DNA of 48,493 nt from an uncultured Prevotella sp. (GTDB lineage Bacteria > Bacteroidota > Bacteroidia > Bacteroidales > Bacteroidaceae), in NCBI GenBank assembly GCA_934196725.1, contig CAKPWR010000014.1, positions 1 to 48,493 of the forward strand. The letters run 5' to 3'. The stretch's first letter is position 1, and each line of letters starts with the position of its first letter. The translations under genes and the position numbers were made by a program. Shown here piece after piece: positions 17,431-27,924 of the stretch. The notes below the pieces were generated by a model, which saw only the letters and a program-made list of their open reading frames with translations, was not told where the DNA came from and made no database searches.

Positions 17431-20400
17431 ATGAGTAAACAAAACAAGAAGATGAAACAGTCTGTTTTGCCATTCTTTCTGGTATGCTCAGCCTTGATGC
17501 TCAATCCTGTTACCGCAGGGCAAGCGCATGCTGAGGTGCTGAATGTGCAGCAGGCCAATGTAGTCAAAGGTACAGTGGTCGATGAGACTGGTGAACCTGT
17601 GATAGGTGCTACAGTGCTGGTTGTCGGTGCAGGTGCAGCTAATGGAACTGTAACCGATATGGACGGTAACTTCAGCCTCAAAGTGAAGGCTGGTGCCAAA
17701 CTGAAGATTACCTATATCGGTTGTGATGAAATTGTTGTTGCTGCCAAGAACGGTATGAAAGTTCAGTTGAAGAGCGCTGGTGCCGTTTCCTTGAATACAG
17801 TAGAGGTTGTGGCATACGGTGTTCAGAAGAAGGTAACCATGACGGGTGCCATCTCCAGCGTGAAGAGTGAAGACCTGGTGCGTACTTCTGTGGGTTCCGT
17901 CAACAACATTCTCGGTGGTCAGCTTTCAGGTGTGACAACCGTTCAGTATTCCGGTGAGCCGGGTAGCGATGCCGCAGAGATTTTCGTTCGCGGTAAGGCT
18001 ACTTGGGGTGATTCTGCTCCTCTTATCCAGGTGGATGGCGTGGAGCGTGCCATGGGTGATATTGACCCGAATGAAATCGAAAGTGTTACTGTATTGAAAG
18101 ATGCTTCCGCGACTGCCGTATTCGGTGTGCGTGGTGCCAACGGTGTTGTCCTCATCACTACCAAGCGTGGTGCTCAGGGCAAGGCCAAGATCAGTGTGTC
18201 TACAGCCTGGACCGCACTTTCTCCTACCAAGATGGTAGAGCAGGCAAGCTCTTATGATTATGCCAACTTCTACAACCAGATGAGCTATAACGACTATGTG
18301 CAGACAGCTACAGACAATGTGGCTAAGGGCAAGTATGCTACTGTAGATGCCTATATGTCTGCCAATCCGTTTACCCCTAGCTTCTCTGCCGCCATCATCA
18401 AGAAATTCAAGGATGGCTCTGACCCTATCCGTTTCCCATCTACAAAATGGGCTGATTACATCATGAAGGACGTAACCCTCCAGCAGCAGCACAACCTGAA
18501 TATTTCGGGCGGTACCGACCGCGTGAAATACTTCATCTCTGCCGGTTTCTATTCTCAGGGTGGTCTCTTCAAGGAGTTTGACCGTGGCTATGATTACGGT
18601 TACCAGTATAAGCGATTCAATTACCGTTCCAACCTCGACCTGAAGGCTACCAAGACTACCACCTTGTCATTCAATGTGGCTGGCAACGTGAATACAGCTG
18701 ACAAACCATATACCGGTCAGGGTTCTGGCGGTATGATCAAAAATATTTACTATGCAACACCATTCTCCAGTCCGGGTATCGTAGACGGCAAGATGGTGTA
18801 TTGTACCAACGACTATACCGACGGCTTGAATCTTCCATTCCTCGGAAGTGGCGGTATGGCATACTATGGCAATGGTTTCATGCAGACCAATGTCAACAAG
18901 ATTCAGATGGACCTTGTGCTCGACCAGAAGCTCGATTTCCTGACCAAGGGTCTGAGCGTCAAGGCGAAGGGTTCCTACAACTCTGCCTTTACCGTCAACA
19001 AGCAGGGTAACTGCGGAGTGGCTACATTCAATCCGCTGGTGCAGTATCAGACCGATGAGAACGGCAATTATCTATATGATGCCGACGGCAACAAGATGAT
19101 TATGCTCAATGCTGACGGTACACCTTATCTGCTGTACCGACAGAACGGAAATGATACCGATCCTGCCTACAAGTCTTCTCAGTTCAAGGCTCGTGACTGG
19201 TATCTGGAGGGTAGCCTGAACTACTCACGCGTATTCGGCAAGCATACCGTGAATGCGCTCTTGCTGTACAACCAGTCTAAGCAGTATTATTACTCAAACA
19301 TATCTTATAAGGATGTACCTCGAAGCTATGTAGGTCTGGTGGCTCGTGTAACCTATGACTATGCCAACAGATATATGGCAGAGTTCAATATGGGTTATAA
19401 CGGTTCAGAGAACTTTGCTCCAGGTCGCCGCTTCGGTACCTTCCCTGCCGGTTCGCTGGGTTGGATTATCAGCGAAGAGAAGTTCTGGAAGCCAATCTCA
19501 AAGGTTGTTTCATTCTTCAAGCTTCGTGGTTCATGGGGTCTTGTAGGTAACGACAAAACCATTGATACCATGCGATTCATGTATCTTGCCGACCCATTCA
19601 TCACGGGTTCATACGGTTTGATTTCCAACTGTCTGACCTCGCCTTATACAGATACCTATGGCTATCTCTTCGGTAATGCCCAGTCGGGTACTACATCGGG
19701 TACATCGGGTATCGCTGGTGCCTACGAGTCAATGAAGAACAACCCTGACGTGGGTTGGGAGAAGGCATTCAAGCAGGACTACGGTTTTGATATGTACTTC
19801 CTGGGCGACCGCATCAAGACAACCTTCGACTACTATCGCGAGCATCGTACCGACATCCTGGTGCGTGATGCAACAGTGCCTTCTACCATCGGTTTTACCA
19901 TGCCATATACCAATGCCGGTGAAACCAAGTCATGGGGTTATGAGGTTTCCGTAGGTTATAACGACAAGCTCAGCAAGGATTTCCGTCTCTGGACAAAGTT
20001 GAATATTTCTTACAACCAGAACGAAATCATCGAGATGAAGGAAACTCCTCAGAAGAACGATTACATGCTGGCAAAGGGCCACCGTATCGGAGCCCGCTCA
20101 ATGTATAAGTTCTGGAAGTTCTATGAGGGCGACCAGACCAAGGCAGAATATGAGAAGACATTCGGCAAGCCATTCCCTACACAGCTGAAGGAATTCCTCA
20201 TGCCAGGTGACTGCGTATACGTAGACCTGGACGAGGACGGAAAGATAGACCAGAACGATATGACCCGCGACAACGGTTATACCGATGATCCTGAGTATAT
20301 GTTAGGTTTCAACCTGGGCTTCAACTACAAGCGTCTTACCTTCAATGCCCAGTTTACCGGTGCATGGAACGTGACACGTTATATCACAGACGTGTTCAGC

Positions 20401-20787
20401 CAGCCATTCTACTGCTCATCCAACACCACCCAGGGTGGTCTGCTCTCATACCATGTGAATAATACATGGACACCGGGAGTATATGAGTCGCAGAGTGCGC
20501 TCTATCCACGTGCCACATGGTCAAATGCCGTTCAGAACTATGCAGGTTCCGATCTCTGGGAGAAGGATGCCAAGTATCTCCGTCTGAAGACCATTTCGTT
20601 GTCTTACGACATGATCAATCCTGCGTTCAAGAAGATTGGTATGAACAAGTGTGAGGTTACATTGTCAGGCTACAACCTGTTTACTCTGACTCCTTACAAG
20701 TGGGGTGACCCGGAGACCAGAGCTTCTAACTCACCTTCATATCCACTTCAGCGAACTTACACCATCAGTCTGAGTGTAGGCTTCTAA
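17431..20787 (+). CDS. SusC-like TonB-dependent outer-membrane transporter (module 2, first pair)
   Basis: At 1118 residues this is the largest SusC here. It has a signal peptide (cleavage near AHA, residue 34), a CarboxypepD_reg-like extension (GTVVDETGEPVIGATV, GTVTDMDGNF), the TonB-box-like VEVVAYG, a plug (ILGGQLSGV, IQVDGVERAM, VLKDASATAVFGVRGANGV) and a beta-barrel ending TISLSVGF. It is a clear paralogue of the protein at 1371: long identical stretches occur in the plug and barrel, with insertions in presumed surface loops (for example about 285-305 and 545-570) that may alter substrate choice. It heads module 2. Met8 (MKQSVLPFF) is a possible alternative start, giving a more ordinary signal peptide. 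Confidence 0.95.
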   Translation: MSKQNKKMKQSVLPFFLVCSALMLNPVTAGQAHAEVLNVQQANVVKGTVVDETGEPVIGATVLVVGAGAANGTVTDMDGNFSLKVKAGAKLKITYIGCDEIVVAAKNGMKVQLKSAGAVSLNTVEVVAYGVQKKVTMTGAISSVKSEDLVRTSVGSVNNILGGQLSGVTTVQYSGEPGSDAAEIFVRGKATWGDSAPLIQVDGVERAMGDIDPNEIESVTVLKDASATAVFGVRGANGVVLITTKRGAQGKAKISVSTAWTALSPTKMVEQASSYDYANFYNQMSYNDYVQTATDNVAKGKYATVDAYMSANPFTPSFSAAIIKKFKDGSDPIRFPSTKWADYIMKDVTLQQQHNLNISGGTDRVKYFISAGFYSQGGLFKEFDRGYDYGYQYKRFNYRSNLDLKATKTTTLSFNVAGNVNTADKPYTGQGSGGMIKNIYYATPFSSPGIVDGKMVYCTNDYTDGLNLPFLGSGGMAYYGNGFMQTNVNKIQMDLVLDQKLDFLTKGLSVKAKGSYNSAFTVNKQGNCGVATFNPLVQYQTDENGNYLYDADGNKMIMLNADGTPYLLYRQNGNDTDPAYKSSQFKARDWYLEGSLNYSRVFGKHTVNALLLYNQSKQYYYSNISYKDVPRSYVGLVARVTYDYANRYMAEFNMGYNGSENFAPGRRFGTFPAGSLGWIISEEKFWKPISKVVSFFKLRGSWGLVGNDKTIDTMRFMYLADPFITGSYGLISNCLTSPYTDTYGYLFGNAQSGTTSGTSGIAGAYESMKNNPDVGWEKAFKQDYGFDMYFLGDRIKTTFDYYREHRTDILVRDATVPSTIGFTMPYTNAGETKSWGYEVSVGYNDKLSKDFRLWTKLNISYNQNEIIEMKETPQKNDYMLAKGHRIGARSMYKFWKFYEGDQTKAEYEKTFGKPFPTQLKEFLMPGDCVYVDLDEDGKIDQNDMTRDNGYTDDPEYMLGFNLGFNYKRLTFNAQFTGAWNVTRYITDVFSQPFYCSSNTTQGGLLSYHVNNTWTPGVYESQSALYPRATWSNAVQNYAGSDLWEKDAKYLRLKTISLSYDMINPAFKKIGMNKCEVTLSGYNLFTLTPYKWGDPETRASNSPSYPLQRTYTISLSVGF

Positions 20788-20823
20788 TATATATAAGGTA
20801 TATACAATCAAAGAAACAAAGAA

Positions 20824-23115
20824 ATGAAACACAATATATTATTACATAGTGCAGTGGCAATGATTTTGGCAGGTTCGGCAATGACCGCCTGCACAGATAC
20901 GATTGCCGTTGGCGAAGCATCGCTCGACAAGGCAACGAGTTCTACTGCAACTATCGATTCCGTATTCGAAAATGCAGAATACACCCGCCAGTTTCTTGTA
21001 GGTATCTACTCTAAGCAGTATTATGGTTTGCCATACGCCAATGGTGGTGCCAACATGCCACATGCCGGTAATCCATACGCAGGAAAGTTTGATGCCTTGA
21101 CCGACTGCTGGCACCAGTTCTGGAACGGAGCAGCTGTCTACGGACAGTACTATACCGGTTCCATGACAGCAACCACCAACCGTTCCGACGGTTTGGATGG
21201 TCCTCTCTATTCCTACGACAAGGAGTTCCAGTGGTATTCCATCCGTGCATCCCATATCTTCCTGGAGAACGTGGACCGTGCTCCTGAGGCAGATATGAAG
21301 CAGGACGAGAAGAACCGTCTGAAGGCTGAGGCACGTTGCCTGATGGTAGATGCCTTCTTCAATACATTCCAGCATTTTGGCGGTATTCCTATCATGGACC
21401 ATGCCTTGACAACAGCAGAGACAGCAGGCCAGTTCCCTCGCGATTCTGTGGATAAGTGTGTAGACTGGATGGTAGGCGAGCTGGACAAGGCTATTGCTGA
21501 CAGCGATTTCCCTTGGCAGACCTCTAATCCATCCCTGATGAACGGTCGCTGGACCAAGGCTGGTGCCATGGCTCTGAAGTGTAAGATTCTTCAGTTTGCT
21601 GCATCTCCTTTGCTGAATCCTAAGGACGGTCAGCCATATTACAAGGCTGCATCTGACGAGGTGAAGCCATTCATCATGTATATGGACCCATCCAAGTATC
21701 AGGAGCGTTGGGATGCCTTTGCCAAGGCTTGCGATGACTTCTATAATGCCTTGCAGGCAAACGGCGTATACAAGATGGAGACTGTAGACATTCCTAAGAC
21801 TGCCAACACTGCAGCCAAGAAGGTGCCTTACTACCGTCTGGCTTACCGTCGCGGTTACTATCTGAATGCTTCTACCGAGATTCTCCACTCTGTACGTGTA
21901 TACGGTAACGACCCTATGTCTACAGCCCGATATGGCTGGCACGAGTGGTATTCAAAGGATGTGCCTAGAAATGCCTACTGCCCTACACAGGAATATGTTG
22001 AGAAATTCTCATGGAATGACGGTGAGCCATTCAACTGGGAGAATGCTGCAAAGAAAACCTACAAGGGTGGTGCAACAGAGCCTGAGCTGAAGACTGCGAC
22101 AGACGAGGAAGGCAACACGAAATATACCGTTACCAACTACGTAACCAACACCATAACAGGTGCGATTACCCGTAATGCCAAGTCGCTGCATACCATGTTT
22201 GTGAATGGTAATGTTCCTTCCGGTGCCCGTCAGATCAATACAACCCTTACCCGTGACCCACGTCTCTACGAGGAGTGTATCGTAAACGGACAGAACCTGA
22301 ACCTTGACTGGACAACCGCGTCTATGTCTGGTTTCCCTTGGGAGCTCTGGGTAGGCGGTAACGACGGTAAGACAGGTGTGCTGACACAGCAGAACACCAT
22401 GTTCGGTTCCGGTTATGGCTTCAACAAGTACTATATGGGAACCGGTGTCTATTCAGGAGATGCTGCAGCCGATTCCTACCGTTTCCCAACCCAGTGGGTG
22501 GCTCTCTCTCTGCCAGAGTTCTATCTGCAGTATGCCGAGGCGCTGGTAATGCGTTCTGCCAAGGATGTAGACAAGGCGGTAGAGATGATCAACAAGGTTC
22601 GTTCTCGCGTAGGTCTTCCATCTGTAGCCAGAATGTGGACCAATTCAACCTATCGCAAGGCTAAGGGCTATAAGGCAACATCTGCTGCTGCAGCTCTGAC
22701 TACTCCGGTAGCGCTTGCAAGTGGCGAGGAGTCTAATGAGTTTATGGAAGAATTGCTCGATGAGCGTGTACGCGAGTTGGGTCTTACCAATGCCCGCTGG
22801 TTTGACATGGTTCGATTGAAGAGAACCGACTGGATGACCAAGCAGCTCCATGGCATCATGCAGTATCGCATGATCCAGAAGGGTACTGTATTCGAAAGCC
22901 GCAATGCAGCATGGGTTGGTTCCGACCGTGATAATGACCCATCATCTACACAGCCTCTCTTCTTCCTGAACACCATCAAGAACATCACCGGCAACAGCCG
23001 TTATCTCTGGAACAAGAATGCTAACAGTGATGAGGTAAGACAGTGGCTGCTCGACCCACTGCCACAGGCAGAAATCAACAAGAAGTATGGTCTTGTACAG
23101 AATCCTGGCTGGTAA
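20824..23115 (+). CDS. SusD-like surface glycan-binding lipoprotein (module 2, first pair)
   Basis: The 763-residue SusD/RagB lipoprotein has a lipobox AMTAC (Cys23), conserved NAEYTRQFLVGIYSKQYYGLP near the start, AEARCLMVDAFFNTFQHFGG in the helical core, LPEFYLQYAEALVM and LLDERVRELGLTNARWFDMVR near the end, and the terminal LVQNPGW. It follows its SusC by 36 bp, exactly the gap in module 1. It is a paralogue of the SusD at 4607 but is 85 residues longer, with extra material in the middle (about 415-450) and near the C-terminus, likely binding-surface loops. Confidence 0.95.
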   Translation: MKHNILLHSAVAMILAGSAMTACTDTIAVGEASLDKATSSTATIDSVFENAEYTRQFLVGIYSKQYYGLPYANGGANMPHAGNPYAGKFDALTDCWHQFWNGAAVYGQYYTGSMTATTNRSDGLDGPLYSYDKEFQWYSIRASHIFLENVDRAPEADMKQDEKNRLKAEARCLMVDAFFNTFQHFGGIPIMDHALTTAETAGQFPRDSVDKCVDWMVGELDKAIADSDFPWQTSNPSLMNGRWTKAGAMALKCKILQFAASPLLNPKDGQPYYKAASDEVKPFIMYMDPSKYQERWDAFAKACDDFYNALQANGVYKMETVDIPKTANTAAKKVPYYRLAYRRGYYLNASTEILHSVRVYGNDPMSTARYGWHEWYSKDVPRNAYCPTQEYVEKFSWNDGEPFNWENAAKKTYKGGATEPELKTATDEEGNTKYTVTNYVTNTITGAITRNAKSLHTMFVNGNVPSGARQINTTLTRDPRLYEECIVNGQNLNLDWTTASMSGFPWELWVGGNDGKTGVLTQQNTMFGSGYGFNKYYMGTGVYSGDAAADSYRFPTQWVALSLPEFYLQYAEALVMRSAKDVDKAVEMINKVRSRVGLPSVARMWTNSTYRKAKGYKATSAAAALTTPVALASGEESNEFMEELLDERVRELGLTNARWFDMVRLKRTDWMTKQLHGIMQYRMIQKGTVFESRNAAWVGSDRDNDPSSTQPLFFLNTIKNITGNSRYLWNKNANSDEVRQWLLDPLPQAEINKKYGLVQNPGW

Positions 23116-23160
23116 TGGAACTATCGGGAATAGAATGATAATGTAATTAAGAATTCGTAT

Positions 23161-26031
23161 ATGAAAACTAAGAATATATATATGTTGTCGTTGCTGGCAG
23201 GCATGAGCCTGCCTGCGATGGCGCAGACAGACATTGTGGATTCGGTGGCATATAAGGATCAGCTCGTTGACATAGGTGCCAACCGCCTGTTTACCCGTGA
23301 ACAGTCAACTGCCGCAGTGAGTGTCATCACCAACAAGGATGTCAATAAGCGTGGCGCACGCAACATTGGCAACAATATCCTGGGTCAGGGCTCAGGACTC
23401 ATCGGACTGGATGGGGCAGGACTTTTCCATGCCCAGAATCCTACCTTCTATATCCGTGGCGTACAGTCATCCAGCGGCAGCACTCCACTCATCATCGTGG
23501 ATGGTGTGGAGCGTGCCATAGAGAATGTCGTTGCCGAGGATGTTGAGAGCGTGGCTGTATTGAAGGATGCTGCTGCAACAGCTCTTTACGGTTTCAAGGG
23601 TGCCAACGGTGTGTTGGTAGTTACTACCAAGCACGGTAAGTATAACACCAAGTCGTTTAATTTCTCTTACGACCATGTGTTCTCTTATCTCACCAACAAG
23701 CCAAAGATGGTGGATGCTGCCACCTATGCATCGGCTGTAAACGAGGCTTACCGCAACCAGAACGGTTCGGGTATCTATAGCCCGGAAGTGATTGAAGCCT
23801 ATAAATCGGGCTCTAATCAGCTTTATTATCCTAACGTGAACTGGGCTGACGAGACCTTCCGTGACGTAGCTCACAACAACCGTTTCGACTTCGAGTTCAA
23901 GGGTGGTACCAACAACTTCCGTTATTTCACCAACGTACAGTTGCTTACCAACAAGGGATTCGTCAAGAACTTCAAGAACGACGGCTATTCTACACAGAAT
24001 AAGTATACGCGCGGTTCCCTCCGTTCGAATATGGATATCGACTTAGGTCCTAAGACCAAGATGCATACCCATCTGTATGGATTGCTTACCGAGCAGTCGC
24101 AGCCAGGTGCACAGGCTGATCTCTGGGCTATGGTATATAAGGTTCCTGCCAATGCCTTCCCTGTCAAGGTAACAGACAAGGTTTGGGGTGGTAATACTGT
24201 ATATACAACCAATAACCCGGTAGCTCAGAGCCAGGGTGCAGCCTACTATAAGAACCACCAGCGCGCACTCTATGCCGACCTGGTGCTGGATCAGGACCTC
24301 TCTGCCATCACAGAAGGATTGAGCGCCCAGGGACAGATAGGCTATGATACATGGTCTAACGTATACGAGGACCATTCCAAGACCTACCGTTACAGCTTCT
24401 ACGAAGTATCCAACAATGGTGCTGTAGTAGCTCCGGGCAGCGCTTCCATGGCAGCTATCCAGGGCACAGACTCAAACATGGGTACCGATGCCAACAACAA
24501 TTCATGGATTCGCCGCTGCGTATGGAATGCTTCTCTCAACTACGAAAGAACATTCGCCGAGAAGCACAGCGTTTATGGACAGCTGAAGTACGATTATGAG
24601 TATAACGACAAGACGGGTACCAATACCACCGTATATCGCAACAACTTCTCTTTCCTGGCACATTATGGCTTTGACAAGAGATATCTGCTGGATGTAGCCC
24701 TGGTAGAATCAGGTTCCAGCCGTCTGGCTCCTGGCAGCAAGTGGGCATTCTCGCCTAACGTGTCAGCAGCTTGGAATATCTCTAACGAGGCTTTCATGAA
24801 GGATGTGAAGTGGGTAGACTTCCTGAAGCTGCGTGCTTCATGGGGCAACAAGGTGCTGGATGTGCTTCCTGGTAGCGACGTATGGACCTACTACAATCAG
24901 TTCTATCTGATGGATGCAACCACTTATCCTTTCGATGCTACCTTTACCGGTACTCAGTGGGGTAATACCTATATCGGTACAGCCAAGACCCAGTCGCTCG
25001 GACATGAGCAGTCAAGCAAGTTGAACGTGGGTATCGATGCCACTCTCTTCGGAAGTCTGAATATCTCTGCCGATTACTACTATCAGCATCGTTATGATAT
25101 CTGGTATTCTACAGCAGGCAGCTATTCCAGCGTATTCGGCTTGACAGCTCCATACGAGAATGTAGGTATCATCAACCAGAAGGGTTTTGAAATCTCTGCC
25201 GATTACAGCAAGAAACTGAACAAGGATCTCACCATCAGTGCAGGTGCTTCGCTTACTCTCAACAAGACCGTAGTAAAGGAACAGGCTGAGGTTCCACAGC
25301 TTTTCCCAAATACCTCTTCTACAGGCAAGCGTTACGGTCAGGCTTTCGGCTATGTGGCTAACGGATTCTTCCAGAAAAGCGACGACCTGGATGGTGACGG
25401 CGTGATTTCTGCAGCAGAGATGAAGCAGCAGGGTTATCCGGTACAGAACTTCACCACAGTTTATCCTGGTGATGTGAAGTATGTGGACCTGACCGACGAC
25501 GGCAAGATTGATTCCAACGACCGCAAGGCGATAGGCTACAGCACTACAGCTCCTGACCTTTATTACAACTTCCACCTCGGTGCAGAGTATAAGGGCTTTG
25601 GTATTGATGCCATGTTCCAGGGCGTAGGCAAGTGGACCGGTTTCATGACAACCAACGGCTTGTACCGTTCGGCTGTAGCAACTAATACCCTGTCAGAGTA
25701 TCTCTATGAGAACTCATGGTCGGAAGAACGCAACAATACAGTGAATGCCAAGTTCCCTCGTCTTTCAGCTACCGGCAATGCCAACAACGACGTGAACAGC
25801 ACGCTGAACATGTTCGACCGCAGCTATCTGAAGCTCCGCTATGTAGAGATGTACTATTATCTCCCACAGACCCTGCTCAAGAAGCTGAATATCATCGAAA
25901 ACGTGAAGGTATATCTCCGTGGTACAGACCTTTTCACAGCTGATCATCTCGACGAGGCAGACGCTGCATCATACGGCGTAAACCAGCCTCTTACAAGAAG
26001 TCTCCAGCTTGGTGCTGCTGTAACATTCTAA
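23161..26031 (+). CDS. SusC-like TonB-dependent transporter without N-terminal extension (module 2, second pair)
   Basis: This 956-residue protein has a signal peptide ending near AMAQ (residue 22) followed directly by the plug (REQSTAAVSVITNKD, NNILGQGSGL, TFYIRGVQSS, IIVDGVERAI, VLKDAAATALYGFKGANGV) and a barrel ending QLGAAVTF. Like its paralogue at 6706 it lacks the CarboxypepD_reg-like extension. The gene is 45 bp behind the preceding susD and 18 bp ahead of its own, so it belongs to the module 2 operon. Compared with the module 1 copy it carries changes in loop regions, for example an insertion with DLDGDGVISAAEMK around residue 745 that resembles a calcium-binding loop. Confidence 0.94.
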   Translation: MKTKNIYMLSLLAGMSLPAMAQTDIVDSVAYKDQLVDIGANRLFTREQSTAAVSVITNKDVNKRGARNIGNNILGQGSGLIGLDGAGLFHAQNPTFYIRGVQSSSGSTPLIIVDGVERAIENVVAEDVESVAVLKDAAATALYGFKGANGVLVVTTKHGKYNTKSFNFSYDHVFSYLTNKPKMVDAATYASAVNEAYRNQNGSGIYSPEVIEAYKSGSNQLYYPNVNWADETFRDVAHNNRFDFEFKGGTNNFRYFTNVQLLTNKGFVKNFKNDGYSTQNKYTRGSLRSNMDIDLGPKTKMHTHLYGLLTEQSQPGAQADLWAMVYKVPANAFPVKVTDKVWGGNTVYTTNNPVAQSQGAAYYKNHQRALYADLVLDQDLSAITEGLSAQGQIGYDTWSNVYEDHSKTYRYSFYEVSNNGAVVAPGSASMAAIQGTDSNMGTDANNNSWIRRCVWNASLNYERTFAEKHSVYGQLKYDYEYNDKTGTNTTVYRNNFSFLAHYGFDKRYLLDVALVESGSSRLAPGSKWAFSPNVSAAWNISNEAFMKDVKWVDFLKLRASWGNKVLDVLPGSDVWTYYNQFYLMDATTYPFDATFTGTQWGNTYIGTAKTQSLGHEQSSKLNVGIDATLFGSLNISADYYYQHRYDIWYSTAGSYSSVFGLTAPYENVGIINQKGFEISADYSKKLNKDLTISAGASLTLNKTVVKEQAEVPQLFPNTSSTGKRYGQAFGYVANGFFQKSDDLDGDGVISAAEMKQQGYPVQNFTTVYPGDVKYVDLTDDGKIDSNDRKAIGYSTTAPDLYYNFHLGAEYKGFGIDAMFQGVGKWTGFMTTNGLYRSAVATNTLSEYLYENSWSEERNNTVNAKFPRLSATGNANNDVNSTLNMFDRSYLKLRYVEMYYYLPQTLLKKLNIIENVKVYLRGTDLFTADHLDEADAASYGVNQPLTRSLQLGAAVTF

Positions 26032-26049
26032 ATATAAGGAATTACAACT

Positions 26050-27876
26050 ATGAAACTGAATAAAAACATATTGTGCTTTGCATTGGCATCCATGGTATTG
26101 TCTTCATGCAACATGGACTACAATGAATATACAGCATTCGACAAGGAGTATATCCAGCGCTCATTCACCTATGTAGGTGGATTGATGACCAAGATATACA
26201 ATGGCATTGATACCGACTGGGGCAACCTTTCGGGCGCAATGCTCTCATCGGCAACCGATGAGTCGGAGTATAGCCACGATGGCAATTCGGTAGAAGATTT
26301 CTACAATGGAAACTGGAGTGCATCCAATCCGCATCAGACCATCTGGGCTTCTGCCTACGAAGGCATCACTTACTGTAATGAGGTGATAGACAACTGGACC
26401 GGTCTGACCTTCGACCAGTTCAAGCTGAACCTCGATTACGAGAAGCAGATGTATCTCTACAACAACTATGTGAATGAGGCTCGTTGGGCTCGTGCTTATT
26501 TCTATTATACCCTGGTTCGCCAGTATGGCAGTGTACCGTTCAAGGTTCACAATACCACGGGTACAGAGGAAACAGCCCTGCCTTGCACTAGTTCTGATGA
26601 GATTTTCGACTTCATCGCAAATGAGTGTGACAGCATCAAGGATAAGATTATCGATGATTATTCTGCTGACAAGGAGCATATCCTGGCAAAGGCTGAGACC
26701 GGTCGTGCCAACAAGTATGCCGTTCTTGCACTGAAGGCACAGGCTGCCCTCTATCATGCTTCTCCTCTCTTTACACAGGGTAAGACAGCTGAGGAAAAGA
26801 AGAATCTGTGGGCTAAGGCGGTTGCTGCCAACAAGGAGCTGATTGATGCTGCCGAGGCTAAGGGTTACGGATTGGCTTCATCCATCGATAAGCTTTGGGA
26901 CAAGGAGTTCTATTCTAACACAGAGAGTACAAAGGAGATCATCTTCGCCCGTCGTACTGCTTCGGCTAGTACCTTCGAAAAGAATAATTTCCCTGTAGGT
27001 TATTCTTCTGGTCAGGGTGGTAACTGTCCTACACAGGACTTGGTTGACGCCTTCGAGTGCACAGACGGAAAGAGCATCTCTGAGAGCAGTCTCTATGATG
27101 AGAAGAATCCATACGCAAACAGAGACCCACGTCTGACATATACTGTTGTTCTCAACGGTGATGCCTGGCCAACCGACTTGGCTGCCTACAACAGCGAGCA
27201 TCCAACTGTCGAGACCTATACCGGCGGTTATCATTCGCGTACAGGTAATGCAGCAGGTAAGTCGTATGCTACAACAACAGGTTATTATCTGAAGAAGTTC
27301 TGTAACGCAGACCAGATTCTCCGTGCACGTTCCGGCTATGCTGCAACAACCTCTCCTCACGGTTGGCTGACCTTCCGTATGGGTGGTATGTATCTGAACT
27401 ATGCAGAGGCTCTCTATCAGTACTTCAAGGCATGCGGCAACAGCAATGCGGCTGATGCAAGCGGTGTGGTAGAATATACTGAGGCTAATGGTAATGTGCA
27501 GAAGATTACAGTTCCTGCTTCTCAGACAGCAGCCAAGATGGCTAGCAAGACCCGTGAGCGTTCAGGAATGCCAGCCTTTGCTGTAGGTATGACCAACGAT
27601 GCATTCTGGGCTAAGTACAAGAATGAGCGTCGCGTGGAGCTTGCCTTCGAAGGTCACCGTTTCTATGATGTCCGCCGCTGGATGGAGGATGGTGATAAGT
27701 TCATGCACATCCACCGTATGGAAATCACCAAGAACGAGGATGGTACCTTTACATATAATAAGGTGGCTGTAACCCGTGGCGATGGACAATGGCAGAGCAA
27801 GTGGAATCTCTTCCCATTCAACCAGACAGAAATCATGAAGTCGGGTGGTGCTATTGTACAGAATCCGGGATGGTAA
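26050..27876 (+). CDS. SusD-like surface glycan-binding lipoprotein (module 2, second pair)
   Basis: A 608-residue SusD/RagB lipoprotein with a lipobox ending MVLSSC (Cys20), the helical-core landmark WARAYFYYTLVRQYG, the C-terminal landmark NERRVELAFEGHRFYDVRRWME and the terminal IVQNPGW. It is a paralogue of the protein at 9552 in the equivalent place. It is the last SusD of module 2; a long hairpin (27925-27968) follows 49 bp after the stop, then the unrecognised secreted protein at 28030. Expected role: surface ligand-binding partner of the SusC at 23161. Confidence 0.94.
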   Translation: MKLNKNILCFALASMVLSSCNMDYNEYTAFDKEYIQRSFTYVGGLMTKIYNGIDTDWGNLSGAMLSSATDESEYSHDGNSVEDFYNGNWSASNPHQTIWASAYEGITYCNEVIDNWTGLTFDQFKLNLDYEKQMYLYNNYVNEARWARAYFYYTLVRQYGSVPFKVHNTTGTEETALPCTSSDEIFDFIANECDSIKDKIIDDYSADKEHILAKAETGRANKYAVLALKAQAALYHASPLFTQGKTAEEKKNLWAKAVAANKELIDAAEAKGYGLASSIDKLWDKEFYSNTESTKEIIFARRTASASTFEKNNFPVGYSSGQGGNCPTQDLVDAFECTDGKSISESSLYDEKNPYANRDPRLTYTVVLNGDAWPTDLAAYNSEHPTVETYTGGYHSRTGNAAGKSYATTTGYYLKKFCNADQILRARSGYAATTSPHGWLTFRMGGMYLNYAEALYQYFKACGNSNAADASGVVEYTEANGNVQKITVPASQTAAKMASKTRERSGMPAFAVGMTNDAFWAKYKNERRVELAFEGHRFYDVRRWMEDGDKFMHIHRMEITKNEDGTFTYNKVAVTRGDGQWQSKWNLFPFNQTEIMKSGGAIVQNPGW

Positions 27877-27924
27877 ATCCGGGGACTGGAACAGGCAACC
27901 GTAAAAACAGAAGTTTGAAATCCA

